A stretch of 64,000 bases of DNA from Amyelois transitella (GCF_032362555.1 NC_083532.1:1439001-1503000), one strand, 5' to 3'. Numbered from the stretch's first letter, positions 1 to 11,239 are shown. The notes: generated from the sequence alone by a model not told the origin. A program made the numbers and translations.

Positions 1-3000
1 TTTATATTTAAAAGAGGGTTAAAAGGTGCATTTAGTGTAGGAGGTATTTTCGGTAGATTATTTATTCTTGATAAGTATTCCGGAGAATTCTGTACTTCTA
101 ATGCTTGAGTGTTTCCCAAAATACTAGAATAATCATGATTTGGTTTTCGTTGCAACTTGTTTTGCAGGATATCGTTCGGATAGTTATTCAATGTATTTGC
201 ATTATTTGAAGATGCGACAGAATTTATAGGAACACTCGTTTGAATTGTGTCTAATGCTGCTTTAGATGAAAATGGATTTTGCATTGCTAAGTATTTTTCT
301 ATTTCATTAACTTCTTGGCGTCTTTTATCATTCTGCATTACAAAATTTGAAATGTCATTTTTGGCATACACGTTATTATTTAATACAGCGTTTTTATTCA
401 TGTTACTATTCAGTTGTTGTAACAAAATGTTTTTGTTTAGATTACTGACTAAATCATTATTTATTGTTTTAGGTATTTGATCAAGTTTATCAGCTTGAGT
501 AGTTGCCGCTTTGTGAAGATTTGTTAAGGATGGTAAATATTCAGATTTGGCATTAGATGGTATTTTGTTTGGTAAAATATTTGTTAATAATGAACCAATA
601 TTACTATTATTTGGATTGTTTGACCTAGTTGCTTGATTGTATTGTACAATCGGTGACATATTATTGATGCGTGAGTTCAGTGGTAGATTCAAAGATTGGT
701 TATTTAAAAATGCTTGTTTAGAAGTGCCTTGCAGTAAATTTTCCATATTTTGTGCATTTATTAGAGACTGTGTGACTCCAAAATTTTGTGGAAAGGCATT
801 CATGTCATTACTGGGTATATTGATTTGTTTCCCTTTGTTATATTTTAATAGATCATTAACATCATCTTTAGAAAGTTCTGCCGGATTTTGTATCGCACCT
901 TGTTTTTCTTGGGTAGCTGACGTTTTCATTATGTTATTATTTATTGTATTCATTAAGGAACCCACATTAAGAGAGTTTTGCAAATTATACTGTAATGAAT
1001 TTAACTGTGATGGTCTCGTCATTTGCTCAACTTGGGTATACGGAACGTTGGCTACATATGAACCTAAATTGGATTCTATCAATGCATTTTGTGTAGGAAC
1101 ATTATTTATTACATTTGATTGTAATGGTTTAACATTCGCTACAGTCGGACCTAAATGTGCCTCTAATAATGCGTTTTGAGCGGGAGAAAGAACATTATTA
1201 ATTGGATTTGATTGTATTGGACTCACATTTGGTACATTTGAAATTAAATTTGACTTTACTAATGAGTTTTGTACAGGAGAAATACCATTATTAATTATAT
1301 TTGGTTGCCTTACGTTTGCTAAATTAGGACCTGAATTTCCTTCTAATATAGCGCTTTGTGAAGGAAAAAGAACGCTTTTCATTGCATTGGACTGTGATAG
1401 TCTTGCGTTTGCTAGATTTTGACCTAAATTTGACTCCAATATCGTGTTTTCTGCAGGGGAAATGACATTGTTTATGTTAAACGATTGAACTGGTCTCACA
1501 TTTGAAGGTGTCATAAAATTCATATTTAAAGAATTCGTTTTAGATTCTTCGGTTTTTGATGATGCCAATTCATTTATAAGACTTGATTGAGCTACATTAG
1601 AAGTCTGGGGAGTCGCCAACTTGTCATTCTGCACATTCAATGAATGTTGCAATGCTGTTAACAAATTATTGTTTGTTCCTTTTGAATTGGCGATTGGATT
1701 AGATAATAGAGATTGAGAAGGTAAAGAATTGGCAACTGACAAACCTGACTGTGAAGCTGAAGTTTCTTTTACAGAATCGATATTCAATGAATTCTGTGTA
1801 AATTGAGATTTAGGTAATAATGATGATAATGACGGACTATTGACACCTGTAGGTATGTTAAATGTATTTCTAGAGTTCATTACCGAATCAGATTGACTTA
1901 AGATATCAGGAGTTCTAGATGCTAATTTAGATAATTGTGAAGTTGTATCGATGACTGAAGAAGTGATTGTATTCTTCGGTGATGTTGAAGCAGATGTTGG
2001 CTTGACTACAGCTGATTTACTCGAAATGTTTGACAAGGAACACTTCAGGCCAACTGCGGTCCAATATATCTGAAATTTAAGATTATTATTGATAACTATG
2101 TGAAAGAAGATGTAGTTACAGGAATAGAAAAGGGTATGTTAAGATGGTTTGGTCATGTGGAGAGGATGAATGAAAGCAGGTTGACTGAACAGATATACAA
2201 GGATAGTGTGGAGGGAAAGGTCAGAGTGGGAAGACCTGAACGAACGTATCTTGATCAAAATAAGGACGTCCTGGTATGGTGGCTTGCATGAAGAGAGTTA
2301 TGAATGTGGACCAAGCGAAGGAAGAATGCAGAGATCGTGGCAAGTGGAAAGAGGTAGTCTCTGCCTACCCCTCCGTGAAAAAGGCGCGATTTTACGTATA
2401 TATGTATGTATTATTGATAACAACTCTCATTTTAATGCCAATTGAAACCATTTCTTTCGAGACATTTCGAGACCAACGCCTTTGTCATACATACATACAA
2501 ATCACGTCCATATCCCTTGTTGGGTAGACAGCTCCAACACTCCTGAAAAGACTGATAGGCCATGTTCAAATGTGTGGTTTAATGATAGAATTGAGATTTG
2601 AATAGTGACAGGTTACTACCCCGTCGCCTAAGAGAAGAATCACAAGTTCCCAACGCCTCTGTCAACCTCACACAATCTCGGGTAGATTAAGAGACATAGA
2701 TAGACTGTTACCTGATATACAGTTTTAAAAAGGCTGGAAGGCTATTTTCAGCCGGATGGCTTAGATAATTGTGGTTCTGATAACCCCTGCAGTCCATAGT
2801 TTACATTTTACATCAGAGGCATACAATTAATAATAAAATTAACAAAGTAATGTTCGTATTAATGTATATTATTTAAAAGCGTGTTTTAGAAGAAATTTTA
2901 ATCCTTTTAGCCTTGTGGTTTTCGGTACTTTAGACACTCACTCTAAATCTTTGGATAACGTCAAAGGCGATTAAGGGACAGGCTTATGAACTTAGGATCC

Positions 3001-3274
3001 CTTATAGGCAATGGCTAGCAACCTGTCACTATTTGAATCTCAATTCCGTCATAAACATTGCTGAACGTGGCCTTTAAGTCCTTTCAAAACTGTTGACTCT
3101 GTCTACTCCGCAAGGAGTATAGACGTGACTATATGAATGTACATGCAAAGTAGTTTGAAAAGTTGATAATTATATAAAACGGGTGTTAGAAACACCCGTT
3201 ATGCTCATTGTTACAGAAAAATACAGTACCTGCGTCACACACAATGTCACACACAAAATATATTTGGCTTTCAT
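1..3274 (-). CDS. SSC1: long Asn/Ser/Leu-rich repetitive secreted protein (3' end outside window)
   Basis: Two exons. Exon 1 is 3274-3230 and encodes MKAKYILCVTLCVTQ, a signal-peptide core, followed by a GTACTG donor. Exon 2 starts at 2069 after a TTTCAG acceptor and stays open to base 3, where it leaves the window (689 codons seen, so at least 704 residues). No track start exists because the stop lies outside. The protein is rich in Asn, Ser, Leu, Thr and Gln. Its middle part (about 1080-1500) contains roughly 26-residue imperfect repeats of the type SPxQNALLExxLGPxxANVxxxQSNxINN, seen about five times. There are almost no Cys. The intron (about 1.16 kb) holds a LINE tail and two Rep-A copies. 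I do not recognise a named family. Asn/Leu richness resembles SSC14. The weak point is the exon-2 start, where the peptide IYWTAVGLKCS lacks the usual S-Q cleavage site; a LINE insertion ends only about 20-30 bases from the acceptor. Confidence 0.72.
2090..2420 (+). mobile_element. Rep-B: 3' end of a non-LTR retrotransposon (LINE), degenerate
   Basis: Codes for the C-terminal end of a LINE ORF2. One frame reads GMLRWFGHVERMNESRLTEQ with the typical GRP-x-RTY-x-DQ continuation; another frame supplies CMKRVMNVD and CRDRGKWKEVVSAYPS. The frame change shows an internal deletion or frameshift. The 3' end is TTTTACGTATATATGTATG, i.e. a microsatellite-like tail and no poly(A). It lies in the SSC1 intron, very close to the exon-2 acceptor. 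The tail style is RTE-like, but the clade is a guess. Other copies of the same end lie at 20293, 25505, 57433 and elsewhere. Confidence 0.75.
2485..2660 (-). repeat. Rep-A copy, 3' part
   Basis: In SSC1 intron, directly after the LINE tail. Confidence 0.55.
2955..3150 (+). repeat. Rep-A copy, lacks 5' hairpin
   Basis: In SSC1 intron, 80 bases from exon 1. Confidence 0.55.
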
Positions 3275-3664
3275 TCTAATAATTTATTTACTAAAAGAAA
3301 CCTCAACATAGGAATTATAAAATATTTCTTCGTCAATACAAAAAAAAAAAAAAAAAACTCCTGGACAAGTAGTAAAAAAGAAATAATGTCACTTCTTTGA
3401 AATTGGAACACAAATTGAACAAACCTATGCGATATTTTCGCGCGCTCTTTTATCGATTTTCGATTTGTAATAGAAATTTTTGTTGCAAAATTACATGATA
3501 CTCGTATCAATATTGAGTATCTTTTTAGTAATATACATAATCAGGTAAAAATTCACGAGGAATTATGTAAAATTATGCTAAGGTTGGTAAACATTAATTT
3601 TGACAGATAGCATTCTTTTTAAGGTAACAAATTTGACAAGAATTAAGTTAGAAAAGAAGATATT

Positions 3665-3850
3665 AATTATCTATACTAATATTATGAAGCTGAAGAGTTT
3701 CTTTGTTTGTTTGAACACGCTAATCTCAGGAACTACCTACTGGTTCGAATTGAAAAATTATTTTTGTGTTGAACAGACCATTTATCGAGGAAGGCTTTAG
3801 GCTATATAACATCACGCTGCAACTATTAGGAGCGAAGAAATAATGGAAAA
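3665..3850. repeat. Rep-E copy, partial, inverse orientation
   Basis: ATTATGAAGCTGAAGAGTTT to the AGGAGCGAAGAAATAATGG part. Confidence 0.5.
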
Positions 3851-3909
3851 TGTAAATAAAAAACAGAGCTAGTTTAAAGATAAAATTAATATACACATAA
3901 AGCTAAAAG

Positions 3910-4192
3910 AGCGTCGCTGGTCGAATCGGTAAAGTGCCCAGTTAGAATGCGTGATGCGCAGAAAGGCACAGGTTCAAATCCCACTTCGGCCATGTACCAA
4001 TGACTCTTTTCAAAGATATGTACATTAGTTAAAATAGAAAGCGGGAAAACATCGTGAGGAAACCTGCACATTCAGGCAAATGGATGTGTAACCATGGATC
4101 CAATACGGGTTAGGTTTACCAGCATAGGTGTCTCTTCTCCAGAATGGTGAGGATGCAACCGGGACTAAAGCCTAAAAGAGGAAGAAGATTAA
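3910..4192 (+). repeat. Rep-D: tRNA-headed SINE, reference copy
   Basis: Head contains pol III box-like parts (TCGAATCGGTAAAGTGCC and box B GGTTCAAATCC). The body has CGTGAGGAAACCTGCACATT and the 3' end GCAACCGGGACTAAAG followed by AGGAAGAAGA. About 280 bases. It is not a tRNA gene: no foldable anticodon arm and a long unrelated body. Confidence 0.7.
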
Positions 4193-4420
4193 TCTACTAC
4201 AAGAATTGAGCAAAATTTTCATAGTAATCACAGTTAATATTAAATTTCTCCTATAACTTACATTAGTTAAGCAAGCGATAATACTTCAAAACTGTTAGGT
4301 AAATGATAACAATTTTTTTTATCGGTAAAATTGCATTCGTCTAATTAAAAAGCAACATTTGTTTTTAGGAAATATTGTAAAATACTGATTTGTTAAAACA
4401 ATAATTGTGTTAGAATAACA

Positions 4421-4430
4421 TATATAATAG
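4421..4430 (+). promoter_or_regulatory. TATA box of SSC2
   Basis: TATATAATAG lies 73-82 bases before the SSC2 start codon. GATA-type motifs (GCGATAATAC, ATGATAAC, TTTATCGG) lie within the 170 bases upstream. Confidence 0.5.
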
Positions 4431-4502
4431 AACGATTAGCGAATTTTTTTATTAGTTATTTATTAGAATTAAAAAAAGAAAACATTAATTTGATTTAACA
4501 AC

Positions 4503-5238
4503 ATGTGTCATTCTTTGGTTTTCTTTGCTTTTTCCGCTGCTTTCATGCAGGTAAATTATTATTTATTGTGCGTAATTTTATAACAAGAGTTAGGTCTCAA
4601 ATTAAAGAACATACGTACATATAATCACGTCTATATCCCTTGCGGGGTAGACAGAGCCAACAGTCTCGAAAATACTGAAATGCCAGCTGTTTGGCTTTAT
4701 GATAGAATGTAAATAGTCACAGGTTGCTAGTCTGTCGCCTAAAAGAAGAATCCCAAGTTTACAAGCCTATCCCATAGTTTTGTAGTTGTTGTTATAACAT
4801 GTTTTAAAAATGTCAATTATTTTTTTTCAGGTCGCGTTTTCCCAAGCCATTGTGCCGATTAACAGTCTACTTCCGAATCAGTTAGTCATAAACTCGCTGC
4901 CGAATCTAGTGTCACTTTCGCCGAATTTAGTGAGCTATGAGACTATCGACACCGTTGTTAAAACACCGATCGTGCAAGCTCCTATCGTGCAACAACCGAT
5001 CGTGCAAACTCCTATCGTGCAACAACCGATCGTGCAAGCCCCTGTCGTGCCAACAACGACTATAATACAAGACAGTACGGTTGCAAACAATTTGGCCAAT
5101 GCACTTCAACTTCTGATTGTCAGCAATTTATTAAGCAATACATTACCTTATATGGGCGATGTTATTGTTCCAAATTACGCATCAACTCTGGAGTTGGTGG
5201 CGCCTGTGTCTCTGGGCGGGTTGAGCTATGTATTTTAA
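4503..5238 (+). CDS. SSC2: secreted protein with IVQ-x-P pentapeptide repeats and NLANALQLLIV core
   Basis: Exon 1 (4503-4550) encodes MCHSLVFFAFSAAFMQ; donor GTAAAT. Exon 2 (4831-5238) follows TTTTTTTCAG in phase 0. The full protein is 151 residues. Signal cleavage is likely at AFS-Q, leaving an N-terminal Gln. The mature chain begins with Leu/Asn/Pro stretches, then about six IVQ-(A/Q/T)-P units written with nearly identical codons. It continues with VPTTTIIQDSTVANNLANAL, the hydrophobic core QLLIVSNLLSNTLP, and ends GGLSYVF. There is no Cys in the mature part. AATAAA signals begin within 10 bases of the stop. The second half is nearly the same as SSC3, which faces it from 8700, so the two look like an inverted duplicate pair. 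Function unknown. Confidence 0.85.
4608..4775 (-). repeat. Rep-A copy, 3' part
   Basis: In SSC2 intron. Confidence 0.6.
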
Positions 5239-5242
5239 TTAT

Positions 5243-5258
5243 AAATAAATAAATAAAT
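5243..5258 (+). terminator. Poly(A) signals of SSC2
   Basis: Overlapping AATAAA motifs directly after the SSC2 stop codon. Confidence 0.6.
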
Positions 5259-5407
5259 GTTAATTATAGTCTATTTGATTGACTTTTTTTTTATTTTATT
5301 AACTTTTACCCGCGGCTTCGCCCGCGCGTATTGAGCACAGATGAGTTTTATTTACAAACGAATACGGGCTTTTCACAAATTGATTTTGATGAAATTGAGA
5401 GTAAATG

Positions 5408-5700
5408 TACCTACCAATGACTTTTATCAAAGTTATTTTTATTAGTTTGATAACTAACTGATAATCTTACGGTGAGGGAAAACATCGTGAGGAAACCTGC
5501 ACATTTAGGTACATGGATGCGTAACCATGATCGATCCAATACGGGTTAGGTTCCCCTGCAAAGGTTGCGGAGGTCAGATGGGAGTCTCTTCGTGTAAAAA
5601 CCTGACTCACCCAATCCAAGATCCATGGTCAAAGGTATATACCTCGGATTACTCTTCACAGTAGTGAAGATGAATCCGGGACTATGAGGAAGACAGTCTT
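5408..5700 (+). repeat. Rep-D SINE copy, head missing
   Basis: Body and 3' end (GTGAAGATGAATCCGGGACT) present. Confidence 0.6.
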
Positions 5701-5881
5701 TTTTTCATAAATCCCACGGGAACTATAGTCTTTACTTGGATGAAAAGTACCTTTTTCTGGACTCTTAATTATATATACGCAAAATTTCATGAAAATTGGT
5801 TAAGCATAAATAGATAAAATGTTTATTCGACAGTCCTTCAGTCACAAACAAATATTAATCATCTCATTCAATGCATAGTGA

Positions 5882-5948
5882 ATCATTCATTAATTCATTC
5901 ATTCATTCATTCATTCATCCATCCATCCATCCATTCATTCATTCATTC
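5882..5948. repeat. ATTC tetranucleotide microsatellite
   Basis: CATT units with a short ATCC interruption. Confidence 0.85.
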
Positions 5949-6102
5949 AACAATAACAAATCTTTAAAACTAACACAGGTGCTCTGTAGCAAGTCGAAAT
6001 GGTCATAGCTCAGCGATATTTTTGCACCGAAAGAGTACAAAAACGTTGATTTTCAGTTAGGTACCTAACACCATTTGATGTAGATGCAAACAAATTCACA
6101 TA

Positions 6103-6362
6103 CAGATACATACATATAATCACGTCTATATCCCTTGCGGGGTAGACAGAGCCAACAGTCTTAAACAGACTGATAGGCCACGTTCAGCTGTTTGGCTTAA
6201 TGATAGAATTGAGATTCAAATAGTGGCAGGTTGCTAGCCTGTCGCCTAAAAGAAGAATCCCAAGTTTATAAGCCTATCCCTTAGTCGCCTTTTACGACAT
6301 CCATGGGAAAGAGATGGAGCGGTCCTATTCTTTTTCTAATGGTGCCGGGAACCACACGGCAA
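6103..6362 (-). repeat. Rep-A copy, full
   Basis: Joined head to tail with the next, truncated copy. Confidence 0.7.
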
Positions 6363-6465
6363 TCACATACATATAGTCACGTCTATATCCCTTGCGGGGT
6401 AGACAGAGTCAATAGCCTTAAAAAGACTGATAGGCCACGTTCAGCTTTTTGACTTGATGCGGGTA
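6363..6465 (-). repeat. Rep-A copy, 3' part
   Basis: Second unit of a tandem pair. Confidence 0.55.
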
Positions 6466-6631
6466 AAAGGTACACACTCATAAATAAACCGACAAGGCGA
6501 GTGTACTTAAAAGAGGAATATTGGGAGCAGATGATGATGATGATGACTTGCTGGTAAAAATTCAGGTCAAGTGAACCCTTAGTTGACGAGTTTGCATGAA
6601 AAGATTGATATATAAGTAGATGAAGCCAAGT

Positions 6632-6893
6632 AGTGCCGTTTGGTTCCCGGCACCAATAAAAAAGGATAGTACCACTTCATCTCGTTCCCACGGATGTAGT
6701 AAAAGGTGACTAAGGGATAGGCTTATATACATACTTGGGATTCTAACTTTTAGGCGATAAGCTAGCAACCTGTCACTATTCGAATCTCAATTCTATCATT
6801 GAGCGAAACAGCTGAATGTGGCCTATCAGTTCTTTTAGACTGTTGTCTCTGCCTACCCCGCAAGGGATATAGACGTGATTATATGTATGTATG
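6632..6893 (+). repeat. Rep-A copy, full
   Basis: Inverted relative to the pair just upstream. Confidence 0.7.
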
Positions 6894-7055
6894 CAATAAA
6901 TTGAGGCAGCCAAACGAGTACTGCAGGATTTGTTGTATGTGGATTAGATTGTATATGTATTTATATGTATGTATATTCATAGATTTTATTATGTACATAT
7001 ATATTTATATGTATTTATGTTATGGACAGGTGATTAATGCGGACGTTATTAATAA

Positions 7056-7348
7056 TTTGCTTCTTCTCTTCTTCCACTTGCCTTTAGTCCCGGTCGCATC
7101 CTCACCACTCTGGAGAGGAGCCTGGGGTATACCTTCGACCATGGATCCTGGATTGGGTGAGTCAGGTTTTTACACACAGTGACTCCCATCTGACATCGGT
7201 AAGAGCATCGGTTAGTATTAAAACTAATATATACTATCGAATATAGTTATTGCTACATCATGGCCCAGGTGGGATCCGAACCTATGCCTTTTTGCGCACA
7301 CGCATTTTAACCAGGCACCTTACCAATTAGACCACCAACGCCTTAAAC
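7056..7348 (-). repeat. Rep-D SINE copy, near full
   Basis: Includes the tRNA-like head at 7262-7345. Confidence 0.65.
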
Positions 7349-7680
7349 GAAGTGGTGAAAATTACTATCACTACATTAACTGTCACACATTAAACACTCA
7401 TAGAAATCTGAAGATTCAATTTGACCAAATTCTCAAATTTTCCTACAATTTTTAAATAATACACAAATTAATACTTACATGTAATCACGGCTCTATCCCA
7501 TTCAACGGGGTAAATAGAGCCACACTCAGTAGGATGACTCAGATAGTGGCATGTTGCTAGCTCGTCGCCTCAAAGAAGATAATTTATAAGCCTTTACCTT
7601 GATTGACTTTAAATTAACAAAAAATAAAAAAAAATTATAGGGACATTTAAATATAATACAAAAATATTATTAAATAAATC

Positions 7681-7686
7681 TTTATT
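7681..7686 (-). terminator. Poly(A) signal of SSC3
   Basis: AATAAA on the minus strand, 38 bases after the SSC3 stop codon. Confidence 0.6.
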
Positions 7687-7723
7687 TAAATATCAATTAA
7701 TTCAAATAAAACATATTAAGTAA

Positions 7724-8700
7724 TTAATAGACGATATTATAACCGCCTAACCCGCCAAGTGAAAATGGCGATATAACTTCCACAGGAGCGGCCGCATAGC
7801 TTGGCACGACCACTTCTCCCATATTTGGCAGGGTATTACTCAAAAGGTTGCTCACGACTAACAATTGCAATGCATTAGCCAAATTATTTGCTACAGAACT
7901 ATCTTGAATTATAGTTGTAGTCGCAGGAACGGTGACTGGCGCGGACAAAACCGATTCCACGACGTTGGGGCCAACAGGCACGATGTTGGGTCCAAAAGGT
8001 ACAATGTTGGGTCCAATAGGCACGACATTGGGTCCGCACGAGCCGACTGGTACAATGTTGGGTCCAATCGGGATGATGTTGGGGGAAATAGGCACAACGT
8101 TGTTTGCGAGCCCCAGGGAGAGAATTTGATTTTGTAAATCGGCGAGTGGAATTCTGTTGATAACTTGAGAGTTGACAATCTGGAATGAAAGGTGTTTGTT
8201 CTGATTATTTAAAATAACTGAAGTATGTAAATTTTGATTACATTTTAGATAAATATATATAATCACGTCTTTATCCCTTACGGGGTAGAAAGAGCCAACG
8301 GTCTTTGAAAGACTAAGGCCACGTCAGCTGTAAGGCCTAATGATGTAATTTTGATTCAAGTGACTATTATTTTTAAAATCTTCTTGCTTCTTCAAATTGC
8401 CATGTGGTTCCCGGCACCAATGAAAAAAGGAATAGGACCACTCCATCTCTTTCCCGTGGATGTCGTAAAAAGCGACTAAGGGATAGGCTTACATACTTGG
8501 GATTCTTTTCTTAGGCGATGGGCTAACAACCTGTCACTATTTGAGCCAAATATCTGAGCGTGGCCTATCAGTCTTTTCAAGACTGTTTGGTCTGTCTACC
8601 CCACAAAGGATATAGACGTGACCATATGTATGTATGTATGTATGTACTTACACTGAACAAAGCCAAATGTAGGCAAATAGCAACGAAAGATTTGGCGAAC
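7724..8700 (-). CDS. SSC3: secreted protein with GPN-IVP repeats and NLANALQLLVV core
   Basis: Exon 1 (8700-8650) encodes MFAKSFVAICLHLALFS and ends at a consensus GTAAGT donor. Exon 2 (8179-7724) starts after ATTCCAG in phase 0 with IVNSQVINRIP. Total 168 residues; predicted cleavage VNS-Q. After a short Leu/Asn segment come about six GPN-(I/V)-VP-x units, one interrupted by SCG. Then comes VPATTTIIQDSSVANNLANA, LQLLVVSNLLSNTLPNMGE, and a Gly/Tyr-ended tail. The part from ATTTIIQD onward matches SSC2 almost residue for residue, while the repeat blocks differ completely, showing fast repeat replacement on a conserved core. The intron carries two Rep-A pieces. Antisense reading frames across the repeats are shadows. 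Confidence 0.87.
8254..8643. repeat. Rep-A inverted pair in SSC3 intron
   Basis: 8254-8365 is a minus 3' part; 8400-8643 is a near-full plus copy. The pair could fold as a hairpin in the pre-mRNA. Confidence 0.6.
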
Positions 8701-8780
8701 ATATTTATTTTTTCTTTTACACTTTCTTTTTTAACCAAACTGTTTAATAAAACTGAATGATTATTCTCAACTAATTCCTA

Positions 8781-8789
8781 GTTTATATA
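8781..8789 (-). promoter_or_regulatory. TATA box of SSC3
   Basis: TATATAAAC on the minus strand, 81-89 bases before the SSC3 start. GATA motifs lie further upstream (TTATCAG at 8830, TGATAAG at 8855, and AT-rich GATA sites near 8980-9010). Confidence 0.5.
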
Positions 8790-9111
8790 CGAAAACCCTA
8801 TCAAAAACTTTCCCAATAATACTTTTATTTATCAGATTATTTTCACGGAAAACATGATAAGCGCAAACTTAGCCAATTTCTCTATCGAAGTTATTTCTAA
8901 GACTTATGTAATTAAGTAAGTTGGTAGTGTAACTTATTTCCTGAGATAAAAATTACCGTTTTTATGCGTCTACATACCTTATCCGATATTTATTTTATCA
9001 TAATAAGATAACTAATATTTGTAACTGTTACTGTTTTGTAATTTGTTATGTTTTTTTTTTGTGCAATTAAGAGTTTACAAACAAACAAACAATATTATAA
9101 CTACATACTAT

Positions 9112-9365
9112 TGTGCCGTGTGGTTTCTGATGCCAATAGAGAAAAGAATAGGACTAGTCCCATTCTTTCCCATGGATGTCGTAAAAGACAATTAAAGGAT
9201 AGGCTTATAAACTTGGGATTCTTATTTTAGGCGATGGGCTAGCAACCTGTCACTATTTGAATCTCAATTCTATCATCGGGCCGGGTAGCTGAGCGTCGCC
9301 TTTCGGTCTTTTAATGATTGTTGGCTCTGTCTACCCCGCGGGGGATATAAACATGATTATATGTT
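9112..9365 (+). repeat. Rep-A copy, near full
   Basis: Preceded by a GTGCAATTAAGAGTTTACAA LINE-end-like fragment at 9060. Confidence 0.6.
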
Positions 9366-9609
9366 ATGTTATCCCTTGCAACCGCAAGAGAGGCGAAGAC
9401 CAAACCAGGACTAAAGCAAGATGATGATATAAGAAAGATAAGTCACGTCTTTATCCCTAAAGGGGTAGACAGGGTCAAGTCAACAAGACAGTCGAAAGCC
9501 ACATTTACCTGTGCGGCATAATACAGTGTGCAATAGTCGTGCTAGGCTTTTTAATCCAAAGAATGAAACTTAATTTTCATTTTTATAATTTATATTTATA
9601 TTTTATATA

Positions 9610-9838
9610 TATTATAAAGCTGAAGAGATTGTTTGTTTGAACGCGCTAATCTCAGTAACTACTGATTCAAATAGAAAAAATATTTTTATGTTGAATAGAC
9701 CATTTATCGAGGAAGGCTTTAGGCTATATAATATCACGCACGAAAAAAAAGGGGGAAATTATTCACCCTTGAGGGCTTCAATGATGCCCAAAATAACTAT
9801 TCCACGCGGACGGAGTCGCGGGCTCAGCTAGTTTCTTA
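9610..9838. repeat. Rep-E copy, inverse orientation
   Basis: Ends GGGCTCAGCTAG; includes TTCAATGATGCCCAAAATAA. Confidence 0.55.
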
Positions 9839-10002
9839 TATACCTTTACTAGTTTTTGCGCGAGCTTCGCTCCCGTGGGAAAATCCAGACAAAATAGTAG
9901 CCTATGTCGCTTCCGAAGGTCTATTGCCGTAGTTTTTGAGTTATTTCGTTTCAAACATGCAAAAAATACATTGTTTTTTACTTTATTGGTGTGGATGTGT
10001 AC

Positions 10003-10122
10003 CTGTCACTATTCGAATCTCAATATTATCGTCAAGCCAAATAGCTGAACGTGGCCTATCAGTCTTTTTAAGACTATTGTCTCTGTCTACCCCGCAAGGG
10101 ATATAGACGTGATTATATGTAT
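10003..10122 (+). repeat. Rep-A copy, 3' half
   Basis: Tail intact. Confidence 0.55.
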
Positions 10123-10285
10123 GTATATCTAGTTACTGGTAAATTTGTTTAGTATTAAAAATATTGTACTTTATTCGGGTGTTATTTGTAACCCGCTCGC
10201 TGAATCGAAATGTCACATACTGAAAATTTAACATTATAAGGAAATGTGGCTACTTTCACATTGGTCGATAAATAAAATAAATAAT

Positions 10286-10552
10286 GTGCCGTTTGGTTCC
10301 CGGCACCAAAACAAAAAAAGAATAGGACCACTCCATCTCTTTCCCATGGATGTCGTAAAAGGCGACTAAGGGATAGGCTCGCAAACTTGGGATTCTTTTT
10401 CAGGCGATGGGCTAGCAATCTGTCACTATTTGAATCTCAATTATATAATTAAGCCAAATAGCTGAACGTGGCCATTCAGTCTTTGTAAGACTGTTGGCTT
10501 TGTCTATCTCCGCAAGGGATATAGACGTGACCATATGTACATATGTATGTAT
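10286..10552 (+). repeat. Rep-A: dominant short retroposon, reference full copy
   Basis: About 260 bases. The 5' end is a small hairpin (GTGCCG...CGGCAC) followed by CCATGGATGTCGTAAAAGGC, then GGCGATGGGCTAGCAA, TTTGAATCTCAATT, GAACGTGGCC, GTCTTT..AAGACTG (another hairpin), and the 3' end CGCAAGGGATATAGACGTGA plus a (GTAT)n tail. No coding capacity and no clear tRNA head. Its last 45 bases have the same plan as the Rep-B LINE tail (CTxxCTACCCC...CGTGAT...TATGTATG), so it probably uses that LINE's machinery. Confidence 0.75.
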
Positions 10553-10561
10553 GTAAAATAA

Positions 10562-10800
10562 ATAATATATACAGGACAGATTACACAGATTGAGTTAGCC
10601 TCGAAGTAAGTTCGAGACTTGTGTTACGAGATACTAACTCAACGATACTATATTTTATAATAAATACTTATATAGACAACCATCCAAGACGCAGGCCAAT
10701 CAGAAAAAGTTCTTTTCTCGTCATGTCCTGGCCGGGATTCGAACCCGGGACCTCCGGTGTCACAGACAAGCGTACTACCGCTGCGCCACAGAGGCCGTGT
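10562..10800 (-). repeat. Rep-C SINE, full copy
   Basis: Box B and box A regions both readable on the minus strand. Confidence 0.75.
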
Positions 10801-10844
10801 CAGTCGATAGGATACATACATACATATGTAGAACGACAGCGATA

Positions 10845-11135
10845 GTTCAGGCTCGAACACTCACGAAGGGCCATAAAGGGAAGATCTTCCGCCAGGCGGG
10901 TGTGACGCCTGGGGAACCGCGCGACAGACGACGTTGTGTCGGAGGTTGTATATATGCTCGAATCCGTGAAATCTTTGCTTGTGCGATTTAGACTTTTCGC
11001 TGTTTTTGACTGATAGCGTCGTGTGATTTTGTTTTTGTGACTTGTGGCGTAAAGATCATGAAAATTGATGGTGTGACGTCAATAAGTGATACCTTGTAAC
11101 CAATTTTGAAAATAAATCTAGTCTATTCTATTCTC
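10845..11135 (+). repeat. Rep-I: unclassified repeat, reference copy
   Basis: Contains GGAAGATCTTCCGCCAGGCG, GTGACGCCTGGGGAACCGCG and ends TGACGTCAATAAGTGATACC plus AATAAATCTAGTCTATTCTA. Pieces recur at 15185-15250, 50495-50600 (inverse) and 58830-58960. Confidence 0.5.
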
Positions 11136-11239
11136 ATCTTTAATGTACTTTTTGAATTTTCTATCGTTAGTTAGTACTTTTCTTTTAATAGTCTATTTAC
11201 AAATTTCACTATCGTTTTGTACGCTCGACCAATCTGAAG

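Noticed and set aside
247-1179. Plus-strand open frames at 247-480 and 637-1179
   Set aside because: They are antisense to the continuous SSC1 exon-2 frame, which has repeats and consistent composition.
6799-7182. 127-codon frame at 6799-7182 and similar frames through Rep-A/Rep-D copies
   Set aside because: Built from SINE sequence that recurs all over the window.
7865-8178. Several open frames on both strands over the SSC3 repeats
   Set aside because: Short-period repeats keep other frames open; only the spliced minus frame has signal exon, core and family matches.
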